NCBI GenBank assembly: GCA_905250025.1
Contig: CAJNOJ010000313.1
Location: forward strand, 1 to 64,000
Direction: 5' to 3'
From: Adineta ricciae
Lineage: Eukaryota; Rotifera; Eurotatoria; Adinetida; Adinetidae
DNA length: 64,000 nt
Numbering within the stretch: position 1 is the first letter of the stretch; each line of letters begins with the position of its first letter. The notes beneath the pieces were generated by a model. The model searched no databases. It saw nothing but the letters and a program-made list of their open reading frames with translations, and was not told the origin of the DNA. The position numbers were made by a program, and so were the translations under genes. Positions 1 through 11,570 of the stretch are shown here, piece after piece.

Positions 1-2
1 AA

Positions 3-566
3 GCATTATCACCGAGTGCATATTTAGTATGTTTGGGATTTGGACTACAAAATGGTATGTGTACGACGTATTCAGGTGCTGTTATTCGTACGACACATGT
101 AACAGGAACAATGACAGACATTGGACTTATTCTTGGACAAGCTGTTTTTCACAAGCGAACTCGTAAAAACTTGTGGAAATTAAAAATCTTAGTACCTCTA
201 TACTTATCTTTTCTGTTTGGTGCTATTGTTGGTTGGTTCGCTCATGAATGGTTACATGATAAAGCGATATTAATACCCTGTGCAATTGTGGGATGTTTAG
301 GTTTAGGACATATTACTTACTGTCGAATGATTTCCAATCTTCCTATTGAAAAAATACAAAAGAAGAATGAAGAATTATATAGTTCTGCAAAATTCTCTGC
401 TGCTGTGTCCGATGTTGTTGTAAAGACGAGTAGTATATCAGATATACAATCAAATGAAGTTGATGATGATGATGATCTAATAGGACAAAACACGACAATT
501 TCACTGATTACACATAATGATTCTGCACAAGTTAAACAGCAGGATCAACCGATGTTTTTCGTATAG
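3..566 (+). CDS. DUF1275/YoaK-family membrane protein, 3' part
   Basis: The frame is open from base 3 to the stop at 566; the 5' part lies outside the window. The protein contains the family segment FGLQN followed by TTYSGA and RTTHVTGTMTDIG, then two or three hydrophobic segments and a hydrophilic, Asp-rich C-terminal tail. DUF1275 (UPF0700) proteins are six-TM proteins common in bacteria, with unknown substrate. A near-identical copy lies at 13218-13808 on the other strand; the visible difference in the tail is the number of Asp codons in a (GAT)n run (five here, three there). The long cytoplasmic-type tail is not a usual bacterial feature. Bacterial origin is inference from the family's distribution. 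Confidence 0.8.
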   Translation, partial: ALSPSAYLVCLGFGLQNGMCTTYSGAVIRTTHVTGTMTDIGLILGQAVFHKRTRKNLWKLKILVPLYLSFLFGAIVGWFAHEWLHDKAILIPCAIVGCLGLGHITYCRMISNLPIEKIQKKNEELYSSAKFSAAVSDVVVKTSSISDIQSNEVDDDDDLIGQNTTISLITHNDSAQVKQQDQPMFFV

Positions 567-635
567 TTTTCGTAGTTGATTGTTCAAAATATACGAGTTT
601 TTCTTAGTAATCTTCAAATAAAATCCAGCTGGTAT

Positions 636-869
636 CTAAATAAAGCACTCTTCTCTAACCTGGAAAAGTCTTTTCTTTATAAAATTATTCAAAGTTATGT
701 GCAGTAATAGAACATCTGAATAATACATATTCCTATCACAAATTCTTTCAACATACCTTTCTTTTCTACCACAAAATTTATTAATGCGAATGTCACACAC
801 AGAACTCCAAAATTTTATCTTTGATGCGCGTATCCGTTGGTTCTTAACCAGTTTAATATAAAAAGTCAT
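636..869 (-). CDS. Hypothetical 77-aa ORF conserved in both arms
   Basis: A short, basic, Cys-containing ORF lying tail-to-tail with the DUF1275 gene. The mirror copy (12915-13148) keeps the same length with only a few substitutions (for example Asn to Asp and Ser to Leu), although the two copies are recent enough that this says little about selection. No domain is recognisable. It may be chance coding capacity in AT-rich DNA, or the 3' exon of a gene whose remainder I cannot see. Confidence 0.2.
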   Translation of the reverse strand: MTFYIKLVKNQRIRASKIKFWSSVCDIRINKFCGRKERYVERICDRNMYYSDVLLLHITLNNFIKKRLFQVREECFI

Positions 870-1094
870 CGTTCTTCAGCATGTTTGTGCAAATACTTGA
901 TAAGGTTCGTACGTGTGTTAATCGAAACAAATTGAAGCACGAAAAGGAGGTCTGATGACAGCACATCGGACATCTTTTGAAATAAGAAGTTCCTCTGCAC
1001 ATTCATTTTTTTGACATACTAAACATGAGAGTTATGTTATTTCTACCCTAGATAAACTAACTCTTAGATAATTACTAGTTGAGTGTATCAATCG

Positions 1095-1263
1095 TCGTCT
1101 TCCTAATGGCGCCTATGAGTGTAGAATTGAGGGTAATGATGATGATGGTGAATTGTCAGCTGTTCTTTTAAATCTTATGTCTAAGGGTCTTACTTACCCT
1201 GGCTCGGACGCTGCCTCTGCATCTCGCTTCCGAACTGGTACGAAAAATGACTGGACATTTTGA
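1095..1263 (+). pseudogene. Orphan coding tail, mirrored at 10254-10450
   Basis: Reads as the C-terminal end of a protein: RLPNGAYECRIEGNDDDGE, then a stretch ending TGTKNDWTF and a stop. The right-arm copy (10254-10536, minus) has the same end preceded by about 35 more residues. The left copy starts at the breakpoint where the right arm carries extra sequence, so its 5' part has been deleted. The composition looks like real protein, but no family is recognised. Confidence 0.35.
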
Positions 1264-1269
1264 ATGCAC

Positions 1270-2645
1270 CAAGCATTATATTCGATAGTTGATGGTGATA
1301 CTTCTCTTGATGAAGTTACGTTTTAGCAATACAAACACTTTTTCTGCTGAACTTCTTTATTCTTACAGAGTTTTTCAAGAAATAAATGTTTTTACAAGAA
1401 CGCATATGAACTTTATGGACGAAATCATCGATTTTTAGCAGCTCGTGCTTGACTCACTGATTATTCCGACGCTAACATATCTTTTCTACTTCGTTTAATC
1501 AAAAACACGAAATGTTGAAGTTGATATTTAAATGTATATAGAATTAAATTGAATGAGAATGAACCTTCAATAGAAATAACACTTAAAAACAGATTTCTAT
1601 TTTTTAATAAACTTTATCAATAATAAGACAGAAAAGCAAATTTTCATCGTGTAAAACATAATTAAACCCAACAGAAAACAATTACGATGTTCATTTCAAC
1701 CTATTCGAGTCAGAATGTCGATAAGTATCATTAAAATATTATCCTTGGAACCAATGTTGAAATCACACTAGGCAGTAGAAGAGCGAATCTGGCCGGATTT
1801 TGCTGTACATTTGAACGGTCATAAGAGTAACCTGGTGAAGATATTTGTCCAGAATTAAAAGAGCTCGTTATACCTTAGTTGAAGTTATGCCTAACCGCAA
1901 GCTGAACATACGCCTAAGTGATTTTGTCCTGAAACACTGGAATACATATGATTTAATATACAGTGTTGATCTTCGATGATACCTGAGCATGATCATAAAC
2001 AACATGTTTCCCCACAGATTGTTAATGATGAAAGTCTCGATAGTCTCCAGAAGTTTTTTTTTGAATTGTTTGAATAAAGAGTTTCATGCTGAATAAAGAA
2101 ATAATAAAAAGAATGAAAATACACAACTAACAACAAATATAAACCAACTGTGGATTGGAAACATTTTCCATAATTCTGTTTAGAGAAGACTTTTGGTGAA
2201 TCATTTCACGAAAGAATGAATCTTGAAATCATCTGTTCTAATGACAAAACATTTTTGCACACTCGTATTGATTTGATTTAATTGACAAAAACAACAGAAA
2301 TGATAGATTTTATTATCACTGCTCTACCAATGCCAATTCAAAGAAGAGTACTGTCACTATCATCTTTCATCTAATACTCAAATAGACTGGATTTCGTCTC
2401 TTTCATACTTCAGACAGAAGTTTATCTAGGAGAGAGATGACCAACTCACAAATTGAATATACATCAACTATCGCTCGTGGAACTAAACCATCTATCTTCA
2501 TCGAGATCCACGCTTGAGCTCATTGATGAAGCACACACATATGCACTGCTATTCTATTTCTATAGCAGATTTTCGAATCTCACATTTGGAATATTCCCAT
2601 ACTTATCTTTATGGTATTTTTTCTTTTCTGTTCGCCGTTCTGACG
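1270..2645. other. Left-arm stretch without a convincing gene
   Basis: AT-rich sequence mirrored in the right arm except at 1985-2260, which is unrelated to the corresponding 9325-9560. Only short ORFs without recognisable domains are present (for example 2453-2650). No RNA gene was recognised. Confidence 0.5.
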
Positions 2646-3293
2646 AATGAGTATTGCACCATATGAAATTCGTTGCAATATAACACACTGCTCCATTCGG
2701 ATTCTATACGGAGGTCCGAAAGTGATGGTTTATCATTCATCAACAAAAGAGAAATTTGAAATAATGACACCTAACATCACCATCACTACTCATGACCTCT
2801 TTTTCTTATTCATTCAAACTACATTTTTTATCGAACAACCACAAAGAGCGATCTTTCTATGCAGGATCGAAATGTGATCCTCATTTGTTTGCTGATTTCT
2901 GCAATATTTAGATTCAAGATGCATACTCTTTTCAATAACTTAGTGCTATTCGCATTCTCCTCAACCAACAGTTGATTTTGAAATATTCTACTGTAGAATT
3001 CTCTTTGTCTGATGATTATTTCTTTTCTTGGTAATGTCGAGATGCAGTAATTGCACCATTTGTAGAAAGAGTCTGTTGATTTCTGCATGCGCTTGTAGCA
3101 AATACCTACATTGAAAATGAATAATTCCTTTTTTTTCTTCTTTTTTTCCTTCAAATGTGATTCGTTTGTTTCTTGCCTCATACTAGTTAGATTCTTATCT
3201 AGATAACAAATACTGTGCTTTTTCCTTTACTTTCCTCTTTTCGTATATAAATAGACATTCATACATTGGTTTTTAGAGCATATTACGAGTTTT

Positions 3294-3820
3294 ATGGCAA
3301 CTAACAAATGTATTGTACATTGTTGTGAGCATGTATCGGAATTTGAAACTGCTATTAATCAGCTCCGCGGCGAAAACACGTTCTCGGATGATGTTTTTCA
3401 AGAGTTATCAACACTATGTTGTTCTTGTGACGGAAAGGAAGGTAAATTTAAGCATTCACTCAGATTTTTCATGATTGGAATCGCCGTTCTTAGAACTGAA
3501 ACCGATCAATCTTGAAATTATCCGTCAAATGTGTGAAGACATCAAGTGGTCATTATCTACTGTCACTAAATATGGATCCTCATCAAACATGAACAAGTTT
3601 GTTAAACTATTCCAGTTAAGAATTAAATGACCATCATCTGAATGTGTTTAGAGTTTTATTGACGAAAGAAGAGCATAGTACAGATCATGAAGAAACGTCC
3701 CATTCAACTCCAGTGACACACGATGAGAACACAGATGATGAATCCATACCATCCGATATACTCGATCCTATCGATGAATTCATGAAAAGTATGTTTACTC
3801 GTATAGTATCAGAAGTATAG
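3294..3820 (+). CDS. Cys-rich small protein (CCSCDGK domain), three exons
   Basis: Predicted join is 3294-3441, 3494-3596, 3652-3820, giving 139 aa with consistent phases. The introns are 52 and 55 nt with GT and TAG borders. Exon 1 encodes a domain of about 50 residues that begins CIVHCCEH and ends CCSCDGK; its Cys/His spacing suggests metal binding, but I do not recognise the family. Exons 2-3 encode a mixed, then acidic Ser/Thr-rich tail. The gene next door (3869-4997) starts with the same domain, so the two are tandem paralogues with different C-termini. A TATA-like tatataaat lies about 50 nt upstream of the start codon. Function unknown. Confidence 0.6.
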
Positions 3821-3868
3821 CATGATATGGTCATAGAGACATATTCAAGGAATCGTTAGACAATCGTT

Positions 3869-4997
3869 GTGAAGATGAACATTGACGTGTTATATATTTT
3901 AGCCATAGAAACGTTCCAAGTAATAACAGTAACTGACGGATGTATTGTGCATAATTGCAAGTACCGATCGAAATTTAATCATGCTGTTAATATAATTCAA
4001 CGTTCAAATAAGTTTAACAATCGTGTTTACCATGAATTGCCAAAACGATGTTGTTCGTGTGATGGAAAAATCGGTAAGTATCCAATTGATGAGTATTTTT
4101 GATAGGCCTGCTCTTATGTTAGGTTTGAATGTGATCGATCTCAATGTATTGGTGAACAAATGCGATGAAATTGTGTTGGATAAAACACATCAATCACCGG
4201 ACGCCTTCTTCCGTATTGTTAAACTTTCGTTCGAAGCGGAAACGTCTTCTCAAGAACGTCGCGCAAGAATTTCTCGTCTTATCGGAAAAAGAGGCTGCAA
4301 TTTTGATGCTCTACGAAATAAATACCAGGTTCACATTCACATTATCGACACCTCGTCCAACAAAGCACTTGTTAACAAGAGCATCAATGTCAAAAACAAG
4401 GATGACATAGAAGAAATAGTTCCCAATGACGAACTTCGCGTGTTAATTCGAAGCAAATCAAAATTGACGACAGATGCAACCCTAATCGATGAGCTCGAAC
4501 AAGAAATCAATGAAAGATGGGAAGAAGCAAGTGAATTTCGATTTATTCAAAGAGAATTTACCTTTGATGACAAAGATCAATTTCAATTCGTGTGTCTTCC
4601 ATTCAAATTGACGCTCTTACTGAAAGAAAGTCGTCGATTAATGAGCCGTTTTATTAGAGAGAAAGGCGAATATCTACGTAAGTTAGAAGATCAATACAAT
4701 ATTCGCTTACATATCATCAAAAACGAAAATTTCAATTACAAATATTTTCAAAAAATCGTCGAAGTACAAAATGGAAACGCTTCGGAAAATTTCTATTTGT
4801 TCATCACCAAGAAAATCCGATCGAGTACAAATGAAATTCCTATTGATGAAGTCAAGAAACAAATAATCGAACAATGGGAACACAATGCCCAAGATTGTAA
4901 TTCTAAACCATGGTCAAAAACAAGATTTCGATCAAAGTCGTCGATCATGATGAAGTCGTACAACCAACGGCGATATAAAAGAATTCACCGCAAATAG
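3869..4997 (+). CDS. Cys-rich N-domain plus two KH-like RNA-binding domains
   Basis: Predicted join is 3869-4073, 4123-4997, about 359 aa; the 49-nt intron (GTAAG...TTAG) restores a phase-1 Gly codon. The N-terminal part repeats the domain of the upstream gene (CIVHNCKY ... CCSCDGK). The second exon encodes two KH-like units: the first has a good GxxG loop (SRLIGKRGCNFDALRNKYQV), the second a weakened one (SRFIREKGEYLRKLEDQYNI). The tail is Arg/Lys/Ser-rich. KH folds bind single-stranded RNA or DNA. The start is uncertain: residues before the Cys-rich domain are hydrophobic, and a tttag just inside could be a splice acceptor. Confidence 0.6.
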
Positions 4998-5168
4998 AAG
5001 ATACAAACTGCTGAACGAGGAACATTGATTAGAGATTGCTTTTTATTCCAGAAATAAATCGTTTTATGCTATGCAGTAACAGTTTTACTTCTTACAAACT
5101 TTCAACTCTCGACATTCAATATCAATTAGGAGATACCGAAAGTTGCGAAATCGATAACACACTTACAT

Positions 5169-5392
5169 TTACAACGGCTTTTTGAAGCGCGGCTTACCGG
5201 AAGCGACTGTACTACTAGCGCTACCTACAATCTGAAAACGAAAGTAAGGATGAGCATGCGATTTCAATTCTTCGTTTTTCAAACATAAGATTTAATTCCA
5301 CAATATACTTTTCTATTGATTAATTGTTTATCGTACCGAAAATCCAAGGATTGATCGGAGGGAAATCTCATTGGTTGTTTGAATGCACTCAT
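5169..5392 (-). CDS. Possible small protein ending in GKPRFKKPL
   Basis: A coding-looking final exon ends in GKPRFKKPL and a stop at 5169-5171, preceded by a pyrimidine-rich acceptor. A possible first exon at 5336-5392 (MSAFKQPMRFPSDQ) has a GT donor. The join keeps frame only if the acceptor is the downstream TAG, which gives a protein of about 40 aa; an upstream ATG near 5474 would lengthen it. It would be divergent from the PARP-finger gene at 5500. No family recognised; weak call. Confidence 0.2.
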
Positions 5393-5499
5393 TGGTCTGG
5401 AAGACGGTTGAAGGACAAAATTGACAAATATTAGTCTTATTTCACTAAAACTCTTCTCTCCAGATAGTTTCATCTGTTCCACCGAGTAAAATACTTTAA

Positions 5500-6246
5500 A
5501 TGGCTTCAAAGACTACTGCAGATGATAGTGATGAAAGTATTACAATTTCTTTTGGTTGTGATTATGCCAAGAGCAGCAATGCAAAGTGTCATGGCAAATC
5601 TTGTGAAAATGAGATTTCAAAGGGAACACTTCGTTTATCTCGTTTAATTCGTAATCCATTCATACCCCAATCTTCGACACGTGAAGAACAATTGATGCCT
5701 GTTTATTATCATGTTCCGTGTATGATCAATTACTTGCGAACAGGAAACGAAAAGAAGAAACGTATTACCGACGTGACGAATGATCTGCAAGGTTTTACTG
5801 ATTTGAAGAAGAAAGATCAAGATCGATTGAAGAAATTGTTCAATTACGAAGAAAAACTCCAAGGCAATCTTTCCGAAACTTCCTCAACCGCTAATACAAC
5901 TTATCTGGAACATGATGAACAAAAAAAATATTGGCAAATTTCTATTGAAAACAGGTCAACAAAAACCAAATATGGTTTACTAAACGAACCCGACTCCGAT
6001 GCAATCATTCTGTATAAAGAATTCTCGAATCAATCTGAAGCGAAAACGTATTACCAAACAAAGATTAAAGAAAAACTCAAAGGTGGTTATACATTGAAAA
6101 AGCAAACTGGTGATACAACGAATACTGACAACTTGATTGGAATAAAGCGAAAACGAGCCTCAACACCTGCAAAGCGAACAAAAAAGCAAGCGACAATCGC
6201 GACACGAAAACAACCAACAAGATCTGCTTCGATGCGAAAGAAATAA
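5500..6246 (+). CDS. PARP-type zinc finger plus WGR-like protein, no catalytic domain
   Basis: Single-exon protein of 248 aa. Residues about 20-90 fit a PARP-type zinc finger: YAKSSNAKCHGKSC near the start and YYHVPC near the end supply the CxxxxC...HxxC ligands. Residues about 140-200 resemble a WGR domain (KKYWQISIEN ... KYGLL ... FSNQSEAKTYY) but lack the Trp-Gly-Arg signature. The tail is a Lys/Arg-rich, nuclear-localisation-like segment. PARP fingers recognise DNA breaks; here there is no ADP-ribosyltransferase domain, so it may act as a DNA-break or PARP-associated binding protein (inference). Confidence 0.75.
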   Translation: MASKTTADDSDESITISFGCDYAKSSNAKCHGKSCENEISKGTLRLSRLIRNPFIPQSSTREEQLMPVYYHVPCMINYLRTGNEKKKRITDVTNDLQGFTDLKKKDQDRLKKLFNYEEKLQGNLSETSSTANTTYLEHDEQKKYWQISIENRSTKTKYGLLNEPDSDAIILYKEFSNQSEAKTYYQTKIKEKLKGGYTLKKQTGDTTNTDNLIGIKRKRASTPAKRTKKQATIATRKQPTRSASMRKK

Positions 6247-6375
6247 ATGAACTCTGTTTTAGAAAAAAGAAAACTTGTTTTGTATATTTTGAATTATTTA
6301 TTGTGATTTTAGGTTTGTCGTTGTATCAATTATTGAAAAATAGATTCGATTAGATATTTCGCGAAACATTACAAA

Positions 6376-7322
6376 TTACGTTGATTGAGAACCCTTCCAG
6401 ATGATAACTTTCAATTGTGGAATCGAAGTTATCATAGCGACACTGAGTCCTACCATCGATGTACCTATTGATAAACATGTAACACGAAACGTTAATGGAT
6501 GTTCATCACCAGTAATGAACATTATGATCATTAAGATGAGCGTTGGAATACCCAGAAATAAAAGAAAGCCAACGAGAATGAATATCCCTCGAATGGCATT
6601 TAGATCTCGTTTTTGTCTTCGTTTTATACGAATTGGTTGATTGGACTGTTGACGAATGTAAATCGTTATGCGAACATAGATCAACGATAATGAAATAACA
6701 GGAATACCATAAACGCTCAAGAATATCCAGAGATAACCTCGAACGTTCGAAATTGGCACAAAACAAAAATGATCATTCCGTAAATAAATGATATCGTTCC
6801 AAATATAAATAGGTAGCAGAAGTATTGAAGCAAAAATGGCCTCTATAGGGACGATGAGAATGTATAAATTCGAATTTTGCAAACATTTATATTGCGGATA
6901 AACAATACGGCAAAGACGAAAGAAAGCCTAGATGAAAAAAAAACAAGCCTACTTCGAATCTTTTTAAACGAAAAATCATTCATTACTTGATTGGTAAATG
7001 AAAGATATAAAACACAAAGACTAACAGCATATATGTATCCGATAAAAACGCATCCCATGGTATCGAATTCAATATGATAGATATCACCTAATGCGGATCG
7101 AAGAAGGAATATAAAAAATAAAAGCATGTAGATCAAACAAGACAGGTAAATATTTATCGAGAGAATAAGTATAACTCGATCGTCTTGTTCGATTCGATTA
7201 TAAGATAAATGAAACATAATCAAAACCAAAACGATCGATGTTAATAAACATGCGAAGATGATTTCACCAATTGACAGTGAGGTGAGAAGAAATCCAATGA
7301 ACTGATGCTCCTCACCAAGCAT
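6376..7322 (-). CDS. Rhodopsin-like 7TM receptor
   Basis: Predicted join is 7322-6987, 6927-6376, 295 aa, with a 59-nt phase-0 intron. Seven hydrophobic segments are visible. The intron falls just after TM3, and the next exon begins AFFRLCRIVYPQY, in the place of the DRY motif (the Asp is replaced). A basic third intracellular loop (RIKRRQKRDLNAIRG) precedes TM6. Divergent receptors of this kind are expanded in rotifers. The ligand cannot be inferred. Length is typical of short class A receptors. Confidence 0.75.
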
Positions 7323-8462
7323 TACTTCTAAAAAGAAATGTCACGAGTTTCAGATGCTTCTTTTCAAGGCTAATCTTCGTGAATAGAATTGATAATTTGT
7401 GAAGAGAAGAAAAAGAATGGCATGATTAATAATAAATTTCTTCTGTTCAGGTTTCACGGTCCATGAAGTGAAGAATAAAGTTGACTAGCTAAGCTGATTA
7501 TGTCATATGCAAGAAGAATGAAAGAGCACATTTTCATTCCATTAATAGATGGAGTAGATTGATGAATATTGATTGATTTTTGAGATAATAATCAGAAAGA
7601 CAACCAGGTCTTTGTCTAACTTTGCAATCATTTTCGTTAGATAATCTACTCCGACACTTCGTAATCATAAACCGTAAAACATCTGTACATATCTTATATT
7701 TTATTTTGTTATGAGCGTATTTATAGGACTATGATATGAAAGGATTATTATCTTGCGAAATATGTTCCGTCACGTTCAGCTTAAAGGTACTCAACTGTAA
7801 GGTTTAATCGTTTTTAATCTAAAGGTGTTTTTAAAAACAATTTAGTCGAGCGTATTGCATGCATTAAAGTTAAGGTATGCATGTTTTTATCGCTCTACTT
7901 GTCCTTTGATGCTTTAATTCGAGAAATGTTGTGACGTGAGTCCATCAGAAAAAACAACAACATAGTTTTTCAGACATTTCACGAATCCTCTTTTATCCGC
8001 CAAACTATTAAGACGCATGGCAATATGTCAAGTCAAGACATTAGGAGAAAGTTTTAAGTGAAAGCTATTAAATTGAATAATACAACAAATAGATGACGAT
8101 TGCATCGGATTGCAAATGTCAAACCATTTGACTAAATACAAGAGATTATAAGCAAAGTCCGTTAACTTTAGCATAACATCTTTCTTTTCGTTGAGATATA
8201 GGAAATATAGGACGGCTGCGACGGATGCAGAAAGAATCTTCACTAGTAGTAGGTATTTTTCAATTTTGAAAAGACTATCCATCTTCTGATCGGAATACCT
8301 AAAAACATCATTGGAAAATGTGATTTCACAGTAAAGCTGTTTAACAGCAGTTTAAATTTCGATTCATTAATTCTCACGAGAATATATGATACATTTGTTA
8401 GTTCTCACCAGAATCGTAATGTGCATCGAAATCAACACGAGAATGTCTATTTATGCACAAGG
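7323..8462. other. Gene-poor spacer before right arm
   Basis: About 1.1 kb of AT-rich sequence with no convincing gene. An 84-aa minus-strand ORF (8028-8282) with one hydrophobic segment exists, but there is no support for it beyond length. This is the edge of the unique centre of the inverted repeat. Confidence 0.4.
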
Positions 8463-9239
8463 CAAAGGAATTATTCATTTTCAATGTAGGTATTTGCTAC
8501 AAGCGCATGCAGAAATCAACAGACTCTTTCTACAAATGGTGCAATTACTGCATCTCGACATTACCAAGAAAAGGAATAATCATCAGACAAAGAGAATTCT
8601 ACAGTAGAATATTTCAAAATCAACTGTTGGTTGAGGAGAATGCGAATAGTACTAAGTTATTGAAAAGAGTATGCATGTCGAATCTAAATATTGCAGAAAT
8701 CAGCAAACAAATGAGGATCACATTTCGATCCTGCATAGAAAGATCGCTCTTTGTGGTTGTTCAATAAAAAATGTAGTTTGAATGAATAAGAAAAAGAGGT
8801 CATGAGTAGTGATGGTGATGTTAGGTGTCATTATTTCAAATCTCTCTTTTGTTGATGAATGATAAACCATCACTTTCGGACCTCCGTATAGAATCCGAAT
8901 GCAACAGTATGTTATATTGCAACGAATTTGACATGGTGCAATACTCATTCGTCAGAACGGCGAACAGAAAAGAAAAAATACCATAAAGATAAGTATGGGA
9001 ATATTCCAAGTATGAGATCTGAAAATCTGCTATGAAATTAGAATAGCAGTATGTGCTTCATCAATGAGCTCAAGCGTGGATCTCGATGAAGATAGATGGT
9101 TTAGTTCCACGAGCGATAGTTGATGTATATTCAATCTGTGAGTTGGTCATCTCTCTCCTAGATAAACTTCTGTCTGAAGTATGAAAGAGACGAAATCCAG
9201 TCTAGTGAGTATCAGATGAAAGATGATAGTGACACTATT

Positions 9240-10253
9240 CTTCTTTGAATTGGCATTGGTAGAGCAGTGATAATAAAATCTATCATTTCTGTTGTTTTTG
9301 TCAATTAAATCAAATCAATACTCGCCGACAATTATCTGAATATCGCTTTTTGAATCAAAATCTTGTGGTTATAAAACATTTATTACTCTTCAAAAGTATT
9401 TTTCTCATTGGAATAAAAGATTTTCAAATCTTTTCTTTCTTGAAATAGTTCATTTGAGAGTGTTTTTTTAATATATCACGAGTTTTCTGTAAATAAAATT
9501 GTCAAGAATACTTCTAATCAACATTTCACTTATATTTCTAACAGATCCATCTTCATAAGTTATCATCGAAGATCAACACTGTATATTAAAGCATATGTAT
9601 TCCAGTGTTTCAGGACAAAATAGCTCAGGTATGTGTTTAGCTTGCGGTTAGGCACAACCTCAACTAAGGTATAACGAGCTCTTTTAATTCTGGACAAATA
9701 TCTTCACCAGGTTACTCTTATGATCGTTCAAATGTACAGCAAAATCCGGCCAGATTCGCTCTTCTACTGCCTAGTGTGATTTCAACATTGGTTCCAAGGA
9801 TAATATTTTAATGATACTTATCGACATTCTGACTCGAATAGGTTGAAATGAATATCGTAATTGTTTTCTGTTGAGTTAAATTATGTTTTACACGATGAAA
9901 ATTTGCTTTTCTGTCTTATTATTGATAAAATTTATTAAAAAATAGAAATCTGTTTTTAAGTGTTATTTCTATTGAAGGTTCATTCTCATTCAATTTAATT
10001 CTATATACATTTAAATATCAACTTCAACATTTCGTGTTTTTGATTAAACGAAGTAGAAAAGATTTGTTAGCGTCGGAATAATCAGTGAGTCAAGCACGAG
10101 CTGCTAAAAATCGATGATTTCGTCCATAAAGTTCATATGCGTTCTTGTAAAAACATTTATTTCTTGAAAAACTCTGTAAGAATAAAGAAGTTCAGCAGAA
10201 AAAGTGTTTGTATTGCTAAAACGTAACTTCATCAAGAGAAGTATCACCATCAA
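9240..10253. other. Right-arm stretch without a gene
   Basis: AT-rich sequence, mirrored in the left arm except 9325-9560. I see no ORF with recognisable content and no structural RNA. Confidence 0.5.
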
Positions 10254-10536
10254 CTATCGAATATAATGCTTGGTGCATTCAAAATGTCCAGTCATTTTTC
10301 GTACCAGTTCGGAAGCGAGATGCAGAGGCAGCGTCCGAGCCAGGGTAAGTAAGACCCTTAGACATAAGATCCAAAAGAACAGCTGACAATTCACCATCAT
10401 CATCATTACCTTCAATTCTACACTCGTAGTCGCCATTAGGAAGCCGACGGCTGATGTCGATTTTACCTTTGGGTTCATTGGACTGCGGCAAAGATATGGA
10501 TATTTCTTGCGCGTCTTTTCCTGAAAGAATATTCAC
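10254..10536 (-). pseudogene. Orphan coding tail (right-arm copy)
   Basis: An 85-aa open frame ending TGTKNDWTF. It has the coding-like content RRLPNGDYECRIEGNDDDGE and is about 35 residues longer at the 5' side than the left-arm copy. It could be the last exon of a gene whose upstream exons are lost. No family recognised. Confidence 0.3.
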
Positions 10537-11570
10537 TAGTTTAAAATTGAAGATTACCAGTATTGTAAGAATTATCTATTTCACTTAGTTTAGCAGTGTT
10601 CAATTTTCCTCACGAAACTGCATAGATTCTTTTCCTATCTCATGACTTAAACTGATATGAGAAGGATTTAGATGCTTTCTTTCAAAGTTAGAATCTTGTT
10701 CACAACCGAGAGTATTTATGCACACACAGTATATTCATAATTTGTATCTGATAGGAATGGTTAGAATATATCAAAATGAAGCGAATCTATGAATGTTGCA
10801 ATAATATTGCAGCAATTATTGACAGTCAAACACAAAAATATACCTTAGTATATGAGCAATGAAGGTATATTGACTTTTTTGTTGAACATTACGACAACAA
10901 GTGATCATCTCGTTTCTTAAACTGATATATATTTCTTTGACGAGAAAATTATACACTCAACTAGTACTCGACAAACGGCATCGCTAGTCAACGGTTCATC
11001 TAATCTATTAGACAGACCGAAAGCAAATTTCGTATTCTTTTGTTTAGAAAATCAAGAGTTTGGCAGAATTTACGCGACATATTGGACTTAACCTAACATT
11101 ACCAGTAGCAATCCTTTGCACAATCTGTTACACTAGAACACATTGATCCTCGCCAAGTTCTACAGATATGAACGCACAAACTAACGAGAATACGCAAAAT
11201 CCACTATTATTCCTCAAAGTGTCAAGGTGAACACGTGTTTATCACTGGAAAAATTTGGTTACCTCAAAACTATCACGCTGTCATGTGCGACTTAGTTGGA
11301 GGTGAGGAAGTTTCTCAGTAATAGATAATGTTAATACGAAAATGATTATTCGAGGAAAAATACCGGTTGTAATCAGGTTACAACATTTTTCGCAAATCGC
11401 TACATGAAGTTTTGAACAAGATGGATAAGCCGAAAGTAGAAATCATTTCGAATGGAATAGGTTATATAGAAGAGTAGACTAGAGCCTAAAAAAAGCGTTG
11501 AACTTTATACTGACTGGGATGCACTTTAATGTATTAGAATTTCATATTCAAGTAAGTTATTGAGTTGCTC

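Larger units (their letters stand above)
1..3135. repeat. Left arm of large inverted repeat
   Basis: This stretch matches, in reverse complement, 8463-13773. The match begins mid-gene at base 1 (corresponding to about 13773), so the arm runs off the window. It carries the DUF1275 gene end, a 77-aa ORF on the other strand (636-869), a coding-like tail (about 1095-1263) and overlapping short ORFs (2647-2877, 2828-3181), all mirrored in the right arm. Two blocks of the right arm are missing here (10456-10960 and 10982-12714), and 1985-2260 is replaced by unrelated sequence opposite 9325-9560. Similarity ends near 3135, where an oligo-T/C run differs from the right arm. Elsewhere the arms look nearly identical by eye. 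Confidence 0.9.

Noticed and set aside
2453..3181. Short ORFs in the left arm and their mirrors at 8453-8948
   Set aside because: They overlap on opposite strands, match no family, and persist in both arms only because the arms are recent copies.
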